Assembly: GCA_027625915.1 (NCBI GenBank)
Contig: JANTQA010000023.1
Span: 15,686,001-15,750,000, forward strand
Source: Anaeramoeba flamelloides
Lineage: Eukaryota; Metamonada; Anaeramoebidae
Length of the DNA: 64,000 nucleotides
Direction of reading: 5' to 3'
The position numbers and the translations under genes were made by a program. Under the pieces are notes generated by a model. That model searched no databases. It saw only the letters and a list, made by a program, of their open reading frames with translations, and was not told the origin of the DNA. Every line of letters starts with the position of its first letter. The first letter of the stretch is position 1. Below, piece by piece: positions 24,761 through 36,178 of this stretch.

Positions 24761-25418
24761 AAAAATTTATCAAAGTTATTTCTTTTGAAAACTACTTTAG
24801 AAAAAATGAGAAAATTTAACCGATTTTCTCATTATATTTATGTTGGTTTTTTCTTGAAAAAAAGATCTTTCATAAATAATACTTTACCGATTATGAGTAT
24901 TCTTAACTTTTTCAATTTGTTTTTCGTCTTTTCATTTAGTTGGTTGAGTTGTTTGAAAAAGTGACTGAATATTAAAAAAGGGAAGAGTAAGAAGAAGAGA
25001 AGAAATGTGAATTTTCTTTATAGTCATCAAAATAATGTATGTACAAAGATTATAATTCGTATTTCAAAATTTAATTCATGCTACTTTTTTTTTCTTGTTT
25101 CAATGTAAATTCTAATTCTATAGCCGATAGTATTCCAATTATAAAATCAATTTTCAAAGGAAATCCCTTGATTTTTAAGTAAAATTTGAACAATTCGATT
25201 TGTCGATTAATTTTTTTTATTTTTTGAAATTTTTCTTATTTTTTTTTTGTTTTATTATAATAGAACAAAAATCTTTAAGAAAATTAACACTATTTTTTGA
25301 TCGACAATATTCCAATTTGTTGCTTCATTTTTAGGATTTCAATTTGATTTGAATAGACTTTCAGAAATCAATAATTATTTCCTTATTGTTTGTTTTCAGT
25401 TCCATATCTTGTAATGTA
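24761..25418. other. Intergenic
   Basis: AT-rich DNA without a supportable feature. Confidence 0.45.
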
Positions 25419-25614
25419 CAATCAGTTCCACTTTTAAGGCACAAACTATCCACGAAATTTAAGGTACAAAAAAATCTCAAATTAAAGCACAAAATTTGTG
25501 ATTTTTTTTTTCACAAATTATTTTACTATAGTCCGAATTTTGTACCTTAATTTCGAGTTTTTTTTGTACCTTAAATTTAGTTGAAAGTCTGTGCCTTAAA
25601 ATTGGAACTGACTG
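25419..25614. mobile_element. Tc1/mariner-like MITE family 1
   Basis: It starts caatcagttccacttttaag and ends aattggaactgactg, flanked by TA on both sides. One substitution in the first bases separates it from the other copies. Confidence 0.9.
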
Positions 25615-25616
25615 TA

Positions 25617-27477
25617 ATAATAATAAATCATTAGTAGTAACTATCTTATTTGAAAAATTAACTTTTTGTTTATATTCGTAATATATGAAGGGGATATTAC
25701 CCAATCTTTTAAAATTTTAATCATTGAAATAAAATAATATGAATAAAATAAATAATCAAAATTTTATTGATCATCTAGGATTTAATATTTAATTTATTTT
25801 TCTAATATTTTTTAAAAAAATATTTCGAGTTTCGAGGTTATAAATTCTTATAGATTATTAAAAAATACTAAAAGTGATATTTCAATAAAAATTTAAAAGA
25901 TTAAGCAAATTTTTCTTTTTCTAAATAGATCTCATAATTCCCAACAAAAAAGCATGAGATCTGTTTTATTATAAATTAAATTGGTTAAAATAAAATTCTT
26001 TATAAAACGATAACTCATTTCTCTAGGGTTGGTAAATGGATGTTTTATCGTTTTTAATCTCTACCATTGTAGAAAATATGTAATTATTTACTGGGAATGT
26101 TACTAGCCACTTAAGAACTATTCTAACGATTTATCAATTTATCTCAAGATCTTTTTATCAATTTTATTTGAAATTTAAAGTCATTTTAATTGGAAATATT
26201 CTCCAATTAGGATCAAAAAAATTGTTATATATGTATATAAAATATAAAATAAATAAGAAATTTCGAGATATCTAGACTCCAATACCCTTATTATGGAAAT
26301 TTTTTATGAAAAAGAATAAAAAGCAACAATTTTCTTTCCTAAAAAATGATAACCAACTCAGAAATTCTCATTAAACAACACTAACTTTTAAAGATCACAT
26401 TATCTAGCATTTTTATCTTTATTTTATTTGAATTATTTAATTTTCAACAGAGAACAGATTAATTCCTAGAAAGAAGTTGTGAATTTTTCTTTATAATTAA
26501 GTTTTTCTTTTTATTCTTTTTTTTTTTCTGAAATTTAAGTTCTAAAGAACTCTTTCAAGGATATTTTTCACTAGTTTTGATTTTTTTTTTGAACTTAATC
26601 TCTATTACCAAATACCCAAAACATTTGATTGATTTTTATATAAGATTTTTTTTGTTAAAATCATTATACTCAAAATATAATGATTCGTTTAAAGGCAAAG
26701 TGCTGAGAATTTTGGGGTAAAAATTTTGTAGAGTTTTGCAACCAACTTTGTAAAAGAAAATAAAATTTGGAAATATATGTTAGTTTTTTTTTCCTAAACA
26801 AATTTTTTTTTTTTTTTTTAAAAGATTCATTAGACTAAAAACATCTTTATTTTTCAGAAATAAGGATTTTGATTGTTTCTATCGGATATAAACTAATTAT
26901 CAAGACTTTTAGCAATTTTTTAACCTTAACAGAAAAAAGCCAAGAATAATTCCAAAATTTAACACCTTTTTTATAAATTTTGACCTCTTAGGTGAGAACG
27001 ACACACATTCTTAACTTATATTACAGTATAAAAATAAATAATAGAAACATCTCATCAATGTATGTAGGTTTTTCATTTTCAACTAAGAAGAAATTTTCTC
27101 AAAAAGTTGTATTTTTACAACCTTCTTTTTCATTTTTCGATACATGAGAAATCATAAAAAAACAATAACTGAACAGTTTAATAAAAATATTCCATTTTTT
27201 CCTTTTTAGATCTCTACTAAAGAAATATATGTGATAAATACCAACCACCAAACCAAGATAGAAACACACAATCCTTCAAATTTCAATTGCACAATAAGTC
27301 CTTAATAAACAGATTAAATTTTGGAAAATTTTCTTAATGTGTTTTTTTGAGTGTTGATTATAATATGATCCGAACAAATTCCCTTCAACTAACCCCTGGT
27401 TTTTGATCAAAGAGTTATTGAATTCATTTTTTCTTAATTCGTAAAAAGTTAATTTTTCTTTTAATTTTCAAACAAAA
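25617..27477. other. Intergenic
   Basis: No gene was identified. The last ~230 bp is somewhat richer in C and A and probably contains the promoter and 5' leader of the gene at 27478. Confidence 0.4.
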
Positions 27478-27744
27478 ATGTTCGACAAAGCAACAAAAAT
27501 TATTTATGTCTTTCTTGCATTAATTGCACTTCTTAGTACAATCTTAGTTATTTTGGCCCCTACTTTACCACATGAAATTACTTCAGATGCAGATGATGAA
27601 TCTTCATCACCTATACAAAAAGCCCAAATTACCAACCAATTTCAAGCCAAAGAACAAGCAAGACCAGATCCAGTCAAGATTGAAACCCTTAAAGCAAAAA
27701 ATATGTTAAGACTAACAAAGAATTCAAGAACAGCAAAAAATTAA
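27478..27744 (+). CDS. Small single-pass membrane protein
   Basis: 88 residues from an ATG in an A-rich context (caaacaaaaATG). Residues ~8-28 (IIYVFLALIALLSTILVIL) form one hydrophobic helix that could be a signal anchor. The remaining ~60 residues are polar, with DADDESSSP and basic patches. A long T-rich tract starts ~45 bp after the stop, consistent with a gene end. Codon use is balanced, unlike the low-complexity frames around it. No homologous family is recognised; it may be complete or a first exon. Confidence 0.6.
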   Translation: MFDKATKIIYVFLALIALLSTILVILAPTLPHEITSDADDESSSPIQKAQITNQFQAKEQARPDPVKIETLKAKNMLRLTKNSRTAKN

Positions 27745-28679
27745 AACTTTCCAAAAACAATCAAAAAAGAAACACTCAAAAAACAACAAAAATTAATAAT
27801 AATTTTTTTTTTATTTTCAAATAATTTTTTATTTTCAAATAATTTTTTTTTTCTTAATTTTTATTTTTTTTTTTTGTTTTTTTTTTCTCTTTTCTTCTTT
27901 TCTTCTGTTATTTTGAAAAACAAACATAGCTCAGACTTTAATTTGTTTAACTTTTAGGGTTTGGTTTTTACAAAAAAATAAAAAATATTTAAACAGCTTT
28001 TACTCACAACACAACCAACGATTTCAAGCTAAACAATAAAAACATTTTCCTCTTTTAATTATTTTTTTTTTTTTTAATTTTTTTCTTTTTTTTTCTTTTC
28101 TTTCCTATTTTAGAAGACAACAAATAAACTTAACGTAAAATGAATTCTTTCATAGAGTTTGTTTGTTTGTTTGTTTTTTATTTTTCATTAATTTTAAACA
28201 TAAAAAATAATCCTTAACCTGAAAAGAACGTTCTCATGAATCTGAGTACTTTACCAACGAATATTTATCAGATCTGTGAGTCTTTTCTTTTCATCAGAAA
28301 TAAGAACTCTTTTTTATTCCAAAAAACTGACAATTATAAATATAACAGCATGGAATTAATTGTACACAACAACAATTAATGAAAGCTAGAAATTAAATTG
28401 GAAACTTGACAGGGATTATTACTGAATGTCGTGGTTTGTCGATCCATTAAAATTTTTTGATGAAATTTTGGTGACTAATAAATTCAAATAAATGCTGGAG
28501 AATTATTAGCTCAATTTCTGTCTTTCTTTCAAATGCTTTACCTTTTTGAATAAAGATAAACAATGCATTTTATTGGTATAAGTGTCTTCAGAAATTTTGT
28601 AAAATGAGCTGATCTTCAAAAACATTCTTTGTCAAGATTTGTTTTGTCCCTGAGGTTCACAGATTTACAAAAATCGAAA
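27745..28679. other. 3' flank and unresolved coding-like islands
   Basis: 27790-28130 is T-rich low complexity. In 28200-28660 the GC content rises and short open frames occur on both strands. Examples are plus 28234 (MNLSTLPTNIYQICESF...), plus 28424 (MSWFVDPLKFFDEIL...) and minus ~28645-28540. I could not join them into a gene. Confidence 0.35.
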
Positions 28680-28793
28680 TTAAACCAAAAATTTTTTAGA
28701 ATTTATTAGTGTCATTCGTAAAAGTTCATAACAATTTGAAAGAGCCAAAATAAACTCAGATTTACGATAACCGGATGGGTATCTTTTAACCAT
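28680..28793 (-). CDS. Coding-like frame, possible exon
   Basis: A 37-codon minus-strand frame beginning MVKRYPSGYRKSEFILAL. The YPSGYRKS segment resembles the N-terminal part of NuoE/NDUFV2 (24-kDa complex I or hydrogenosomal subunit). The rest does not, and the conserved cysteines that would settle it are absent nearby. It could be a diverged or broken exon, or chance. Confidence 0.25.
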   Translation of the reverse strand: MVKRYPSGYRKSEFILALSNCYELLRMTLINSKKFLV

Positions 28794-28854
28794 CTCAAGG
28801 ATTGTTCAAACAATTAATATTCGTTTGAAATACAACACTGGTATTGAATAACAA

Positions 28855-29105
28855 ATGTGAAAAAATTTTCACATCATTTTCCACTTTTTCTTTTAAAAAT
28901 TGAGTTTTCAAAGATATAGGTTGGAATTTGTGCTTTCTATTTATTTGTTTGACTCTTTTTTAAGATTAGATCATCTGGTATTTGAATTTTAAATAGGATA
29001 AAATTTTCACTTCATTTTCATATTTTTCTTTTGATATATTAAGTTTTTAAAGTCATAAAATCTAATTTGTGTTCTCTATTTATTTGGCTATCCTTTTAAG
29101 GTTAT
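28855..29105. repeat. Worn tandem duplication, ~140-bp unit
   Basis: The series aaattttcac, attttc, ttttctttt, tgtgctttctatttatttg (28862-28960) repeats as aaattttcacttcattttc and tgtgttctctatttatttgg (29000-29090). Confidence 0.6.
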
Positions 29106-30285
29106 ATATTAGGGGAACTAAGAATATAGAAATTAATAGAATACTTTTTAAAATTTGAAAAATGAGAATATCTTGGAATTTTATTCATTTATAAATGTTA
29201 AATATCAGGATTTCTTCTTTTCCATCCTTTTTTTATTTATTTTTTTTTATTTTTATTTTTTTGGGATTTATTTAATTCTATCAGTTTGGAAATGAATTGG
29301 CGATAAAGATACAAGAAAAAAATATTTCTCAATACATGTGTTTCACGTTTTTTTTTTTTTTTTTTTTGTATATTTTAATTGAGAAGTCGAACCATCATAT
29401 TAAATCTCAATTAAAAATTAACAAAAAAAGGTCTCAATAGTTTAATAATTCTGAAATATAATTGTATTTATTTGTAATATTATTGTTGATAGTTTGCTTC
29501 ATTTTTTTCGAAAAGGTTGAAGAAATTAAATTATCTATTAAAGAGTTACTCATTATGAAGTAAGTATAAATAGTAAAAGTTATGTATTTGGGAGTTTTTT
29601 GTTTCTTATTTATAAGATTTAATTGACCTAGAAGTTATTTTTATTTATTTATTTTTTTTTTAGTTCAAAGAACAGTTTTTTTATTTTGTAAAAAAATAAT
29701 TATTCAAATATTGAAAATTCCTTTTTTCATATCCAAATAGGAAAAAAGGAAAATGAAAAAAGATAAATTTTTTTATCTTGTTTCTTATTTAAATTGTAGT
29801 ATTAAATTACAAATACTCACAAATACAATAATTTTGTAATTTTCATGTTTGTAAATGACTTCAATAATATTCAAAAGAAAGATCTATTATATTCCAAAAA
29901 TATCAATCGAGTAACAATAGATATTAATTACTATCATAATTGTATCTAACCTAATAGTTCAAATACAATAAGCTTAATTTCAAAAATAGGTACAAAAGTT
30001 TTGGATCAGTAAAAAATTTATTTAATTGTTTTTTTTTTGAATAATAATGTATTTTACTAAAGTTGTTAGATATAATAACCAATATAGGTCAATAAATAAA
30101 AATATAGTGTATTCATTTTATTTTTTAAAAGACAAACGAAAAAAGAAAAAAATAATAATAAAAAAGTTTACGACTAATTTTGTAATTTGGCTTATAATTA
30201 ACAATAAAAAACAATTTAAAAGTTGAGAAATTAAAATAAAATTAAAATAATTCATTTTTGAAAATTTTATGATATTTTGATGAAA
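29106..30285. other. Non-coding AT-rich stretch
   Basis: No gene, RNA or clear repeat. Confidence 0.45.
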
Positions 30286-30289
30286 CTAA

Positions 30290-31180
30290 AAAAATATTTA
30301 CCATTGTCAATAAAATTTATGTCATTAAAAAAAAATGGGTCAGTTAAAAATTTTTTTACGTTGTTTAAATAGTAAATATTAGCAAAATGAGTTTTGATCA
30401 AAGTAAAATTTTATGAACAAATCTTACATTTAAGAAAAACCAAAGGCACTATCAATAATAATTTTCAAAGGTAAATTTAATTATTGCATTTTAACAATTT
30501 AGAATTACTGTGGAACTCTAAAAAAGAAAAACCGAATTTTAATTGTCAAATTTACTAAAAATAAGAGAACTATTTATTAGGATATATTAAAATCTATTAA
30601 TTTAATAAGATATTTATCAAGGCTAATTAACACAAATTTATCAAAGTTAATCTTAAATATCCTTTTAAACCAAATTAAATCATTAAAATCTTCCAAAAAA
30701 AGCTATTTTAACAAAAGATATTGTTTTCCACTAATTTTTTACAATCAAAACTTCAAAATAACCAAATATCAAGATTTCAGAAACCATTTAAATACTTTAA
30801 ATATCCATAAACAAACTTTAATTTAAAACAGTTATTAATTTTTGGTCTTCATAAACAATGACTAACTTGATCTTGGAATGTAATCTAATAAAAAAAATAT
30901 ATTTTTAGTCAAGTTGACAATTAAAAGTAAATTTATGTATTTTTAGAGTTCCACAGTAATTCTAAATGGTCAAAAGGAAACGAAATAACATTAAATTTGA
31001 AAATTATGTTTGATAATGACTTTGTTTTTTCTTAAATGTAAGATTTGTTCATAAAATTTTACTTTGATCAAAAATCATTTTGCTGATATTTATTATTTAA
31101 ACAACGTAAACAAATTTTTAACTGATCCAATTTTTTTTAATGACATAAATTTTTTTCACAATGGTTATTCATGAAAAACT
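30290..31180. mobile_element. ~890-bp foldback element
   Basis: Arms of ~235 bp are inverted: aaatcttacatttaag and aattactgtggaactct on the left return as agagttccacagtaatt and cttaaatgtaagattt on the right. The ~410-bp loop is AT-rich without a gene. Arms have diverged moderately. It is probably a non-autonomous DNA element. Confidence 0.8.
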
Positions 31181-31522
31181 TTCTGAAATTTTCATATAGC
31201 ACAAGTTAAAATTTAATGAAATTTTGTATGACTATTTAATCACTTACTATCTATTTTCTATTCAAATCTTATTTAACACTATGTTAAACTATTGTTATTA
31301 TTAAAATAAAATGAAAAAGAAGTGAATAAAGAGAATTTTGATTTTCAAACATTTCTAAAGGAAATTCTAAATTTCAATTGTAAAAAATGCTTTGTCATAA
31401 TTTCAAAAATTCCAAAACCAATGCAAAAAGATAACAAGATCTCTTGACTCAACACACATTAAATTCAATAGATCCACTGTAGAGAAAAGTTAACATCAAT
31501 ATAATATGAATAAAGGATTGCC
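31181..31522. other. Intergenic
   Basis: No feature seen. Confidence 0.45.
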
Positions 31523-31951
31523 CTTAAGGTTTATCTAAAATAAAGTCACCATGGGGGTCTTACGAATTTGAACACTAGTGAATTAGACTCTTTATCTCTT
31601 TAGATCCAGAAGAAAAATAAAATTTGAAAAATTTAGGAAAAGTTATTTTTGCTAGATTAGATTCTTCATTGTAAGTTGTTACTTAAAATCTAAACCCAAC
31701 ACTTTTTGTTCCAACTCCCTTTATTCAGATTTTTATTGGAAACTAGAAAATACTTCAATTAGAAGAAACATGGTTGGGTTTAGATTTTAAGTAAAATCTT
31801 CTACTTAAGTATATATTCTAGCCAAATTATCTATTCCTAAAATTTCGAAATGTTATCGTTCTTCTGGATCTCAAGAAATATAGAGTCTAATTCATTGATG
31901 TTTTAATTCGTAAGACCCCCGTGGTGACTTTATTTTAGATAGTCCTTAAAT
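31523..31951. mobile_element. ~430-bp palindromic element P, copy 1
   Basis: The left end atctaaaataaagtcacc and the right end ggtgactttattttagat are inverse copies. Further inside, tcttacgaatttg pairs with aattcgtaaga and taaaatctaaaccca with tgggtttagatttta. It ends ~70 bp before the ATG of the gene at 32024, so it may hold or disturb that promoter. A second copy lies at 32970-34128. Confidence 0.85.
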
Positions 31952-32023
31952 CAGAAAAATAAAATGAAAAATTTACAATCTCATTTTTTTACAGAACCAT
32001 TTTACCGTTTTTTTTATTCGATA

Positions 32024-32816
32024 ATGAGTAATAAAAACGAACTTGTTCAATTAGGATCATTACGTGCCAACGAATTCTTAAAAGAAATAGGCTATGAACC
32101 AATTGAGTCTATAAAAAACGAAGCGATTCATTTAATTAAGCACCGTCTAAATAATACAACACCAACAAATGAGATACCACAAGAGAATAAGGAAGTTGAT
32201 AAAAATGAACAAATAGATCAACAACAAAATGAACAAAAACAACAAAACCAACAAAACCAACAAGAAACACAACAACAAGAAACACAACCACAACAAGACA
32301 TACAACCACAAAAAGAGAAGAAATTACAAATAGAAATTGAAAAATTTGATAAAGATTTAGAAAACCTTTTAGATGAAAATATTAATTATATTAAGGACGA
32401 CAACGTTACTGAAGAAGAAGATTACAAGCAAAAAGAAGAGGAAGAAATGACAACAAATAATTTAAATAAAAAAAATAAAAAACAAGAAATTGAAGAAGAA
32501 AGAAAAAAAGGTAACTATTAAAATTAACAAAAAATTTTTTATTTTTTTCGGAGATTTTTGCCTACAAAATTAAGAAATTATTTTCAACCAACACTTATTT
32601 AGTTCCAAACCAAAATTAAAATTGTTTAGTTCAAAGTAATTAGGAATAAAGCTCTTTTTCTTTTCAAAAAGATCTCTTGTTTTAAAAGAAAAATTGTGGA
32701 TCAATTTTAAAAAAAGTAAAAGCAAAAATGTAGGTATTTCAAAAGGAGCTTATTTTTCTTCAAAGAACTCTTCCCAGAACATGTTGGGAGAATATGTTTA
32801 TACTTTGGGAAAATAG
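32024..32816 (+). CDS. Q/E/K-rich protein, unknown function
   Basis: Two exons are read: 32024-32510 and 32644-32816. The 133-bp intron (GTAACT...AATTAG) has matching phase, giving 219 residues. An in-frame ATG at 31964 exists, but it lies 13 bp from the palindromic element and has an F-rich start, so I prefer MSNKNELVQLGSLRANEFL. Residues ~7-40 look folded. About 45-160 are Q-, E- and K-rich, with runs such as NQQNQQETQQQETQPQQ. The second exon adds a basic segment and GISKGAYFSSKNSSQNMLGEY with C-terminal YTLGK. If unspliced the protein stops three codons after the donor. No domain is recognised. Splicing is inferred from the phase fit and from the coding look of exon 2. Confidence 0.55.
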
Positions 32817-32969
32817 CTTTAAAAGTAAGTTTGGTATTATAGTAATCAGATTTTTACATCATTTTTCAATTTCAAGATCTGGTAAAATTTTTTTGAATTT
32901 GTGATAAAGTTTATTTCAATTTTAATAAGTTTTGTTTGTAGAACTTTTCTTGATTCTTTTCTATTTGTG

Positions 32970-34128
32970 TTAAGGGAGACCTAAAATAAAGCCACCACGG
33001 AGATCTTCCGAGTTAAAACATCGTTAAATTAGACTCTTTATTGCTTTAGATCCAAAAGAACTAGAAAATTTCGAAAATTTAAAAAAAAGGGTAATTTGGT
33101 CAGATCAGATACTTAATTGGAAGATGGTAGTAAAAACCACAACCCTATCATGTTTCTTCTAATTCAAATATTGTCTAGTTTCCAATAAAAACCTCTGAAA
33201 AAATGGACTTAGAAGAAGCCTGGTTGGGTTGTGGTTTTTACTACACTACAAGGAAAAAAATAAATTCTAAAAATTAAAGTTAGACATACCACATCTTGAA
33301 TTCCAGTTATACATCTTTTATAAATTATTTTTTCAAAGTTATGATAATTTTATGTCATAAAAAAAAGATATCTATTAAACTCATTAAGATCCGAATACAA
33401 CCTTTTTCAAAATTACACGACTTTTAAAAAAAACACCTATTTTTAGGGGTATTTTTTTTTTTGAAATTAGTTACAATGAATGAATTTTAGATTGAACATT
33501 AAGTTTGAAAAAAGAATAAATGTTAAAAAAATTTGCAGAAAAAAACAGGGAATATGTATTAAAACACAAACGTAAAAAAAAATAAAATGATAAAAATATT
33601 CCAAAAACAGAAAAAAAATCAGTTTTTCAATTTAATTTAGCAATATCTTTTGAAAGAAATATTTTAATTTTAAATTTAAAAATATGATTCTTTTTAAGAC
33701 TATTAAACAAATAGATGAAAAATAATCTCTTCACTAAGTCAAATAAATATTTCAAAAAATTTACAATTAAAAATGATTAAAAATATTATTAAAATTTTCA
33801 TTTTTTTTTTCTAATTCCAATACATGTATAATAAAGTTGTAAACAGTTTTCCAAAATTGATATGTATAATAATGTTTATTATATGATTGTATTTCAAAAA
33901 TACAAAATTTAGAGATTTTTTTTTGAAAAAATTTTCCTTGTCTTGTTGTTATGTTATGATATGATGTACCATCTTCCAATCAAGTATCTGATCTGACCAA
34001 ATTACTCTTTTTTTTAAATTTTCGAAATTTTATAGTTCTTTTGGATCTAAAGCGATAAAGAATCTAATTTGCTGATTTTTTAATTCATAAGACCCACATG
34101 GTGGATTTATTTTAGATAATCCTTAAAT
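32970..34128. mobile_element. Palindromic element P, copy 2, interrupted
   Basis: The left arm (32970-33244) and a short right arm (33967-34128) match copy 1 at 31523-31951. Landmarks are ctaaaataaagccaccac, gatccaaaagaac, atcagatacttaattggaag and the inverse forms. The R2 element at 33245-33966 splits it just right of its centre. Confidence 0.85.
33245..33966 (+). mobile_element. DNA element R2, copy 2, inserted in element P
   Basis: About 720 bp matching 12055-12762 in reverse. Palindrome sequence on the two sides joins with a short 'tac' overlap, a possible target duplication. Its own ends share acaaggaaaa in inverted form. R2 was therefore active after P arrived here. The frame at 33767-33979 is not a gene. 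Confidence 0.8.
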
Positions 34129-35299
34129 GGACCATCAAAAATGAAGAAAATTTTTTTTTTATTTTTAAGTGTTGCAGCCCAATAATCCAAAGATTCTTTT
34201 AATTATTGGATAATAGATTTAAATTGGCACTAGAAATTAAATATCAAAATCAATAAAAGACCTTTCTTGGTTTGTATTATGAAAATTGTGCTATGCAAAA
34301 AAAAAAATAATAATAATAAAAGTCTGTAACAACTTGTAACAATCAACACTCAAAAAGTAAATTTTTATAAACAATAAATTTTTTTTTTTTGGTGAATTCT
34401 ACCTCGAAAAACTCAATTCTTAAACAGAAGGGTTGCAATTAAAAGAGTTTTTCGAAAATTGTACAATTTTAATCTAATTATTTGAATTTAATTGAAAGAA
34501 GACTTTTGAACGCTAAACTGATTAACTCAATGAATTGAATGGGAAAATTATTACTTTTCAAAATTGGACAAATTCTCAATTTTTTCAAAATATTCAATTC
34601 TATTGAAATATATTGGCTGTTGGCATTTACAAACCCCTTTAAGGGTATGTTACCATATGCCTAAGGTATTTTAGGGTATGTTAAGGTAGTTTGGATACAT
34701 TCGGGAATTTTGGTCATGATTTTGAAAAAAAAATTAAAATAGGAATTATACTTGTGTAACTTATTTTAAGAGGTAAAAAATTTCCACTTAACTTTGGTGG
34801 TTAAAATTGGGTTTTGAACAAATTTTTAAAAATATTTAGTATTGATCATTTCAACATTTTGGATGGTCTACAATTTAAGTAATGAAATACTACTAATCAC
34901 AAAATAATCTTTTTGACTTTTCCTTCCAACAATTACAAAAAACCATTAAAAACTTTTGTACCATTGAAAATAATCAAGAAACTCTTGAAAAATACAAAAA
35001 AATTCAATTTTACCAATTTTGAAATTTGACCAAATTTGAATTTTAATAATATCCATTTATTATGCAAATACAAGCATTGAATTACAGGAAAGTGTAAAAA
35101 TAACATTTTTTTTTCACGAGAACACGTTTTGGTGTTTAGATAATTATTTAATATTGATAAGTTTCTTCTAAATTCTTTTAAAAAGACTTTCAAAATGTAA
35201 TAAAATAATTTTTGATTTAATTCTTCCCTTTTTACGTATATAAATCGAATAATGGGAATATCTTCTAAAAAAAAATACAACCAACAAACTCAAAGAATA
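34129..35299. other. Intergenic
   Basis: No gene is supported. 34640-34700 has a small cluster of aagg(g)tatgtta units. The 115-residue minus frame at 34933 is F/L/K low complexity. Confidence 0.45.
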
Positions 35300-35960
35300 A
35301 AGTTTTGTCTCAATAATACAATTTCATTCAAATTGGAAATAATTTTAATTTTTGAAAAATATGAATATCATTTTTTCATCTTTTAGTTTTTTGTTTTCAT
35401 TTCATTTTTTGAATTACGTAACTTGTTTAGTTCAATCAAAATATTTCTAAGGTTTCGTATAAGGTTAAAGTTGATTTCGTTCAAAAATAAAAGAACTAAA
35501 ATAAAATTATTTGATGGTACTAAGCCATTTGATCGATCAATTTTCCATAAAAGAAATTAAACAAATTTACAAATGCATTTTTTTTTTAGAAAACTAAATT
35601 AAGATTCAAATACTTCTGATGACTGTATCTATTTAGATACTCTTTGAATTAAAAGTCTCAAATTTAGTCACTTCAAAATTCCCTCTTTAACAGATTAGAT
35701 GAGGTTTCATCAAACCCTTAACAATAAATCCATTGCATTTTTTTGTTCTGCCCATCTCCAAAATTTTTAACCCACCTATAATTTATTAGTATTGTTAATT
35801 ATTTATTTTTTGTTTTATGAGTATTGTAATTTATAAACGATTTTTAACATTTCATTTAGTGGATGGTTCTAATTGAGTATTTCTCCGAGAATTGATTAAA
35901 TAAGATTTTTTTTTGAAAAATTGAATTTTGATGTGTTAAAAATTTTGAATTGGAGTTTAG
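35300..35960 (+). repeat. Dispersed repeat R3, longest copy
   Basis: It carries the full set of family landmarks plus the ~150-bp inner block (35587-35735) shared with 4698-4850. That block is bordered by similar tgcatttttt words on both sides, so it may be an insertion with a target duplication. The copy ends ~220 bp before the RasGEF start codon. Confidence 0.75.
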
Positions 35961-36178
35961 TTGTATGAACAATTTTTTTGTTTTGAATCACCCCAAATCT
36001 AAAAAATCAAAAAAAAAAAAATACATTTATTTCAATTTTCTTAATTGAATATAATTTCAATTTTCCATAAATTAAATAAATCAATGATTTACAAAAATTG
36101 AATTGTTATCTTTCTACTTTCTTTATTTTATTGTTATAATATTTTTTTTTCAAAAAAACTATTCACATATTAGCCTTA

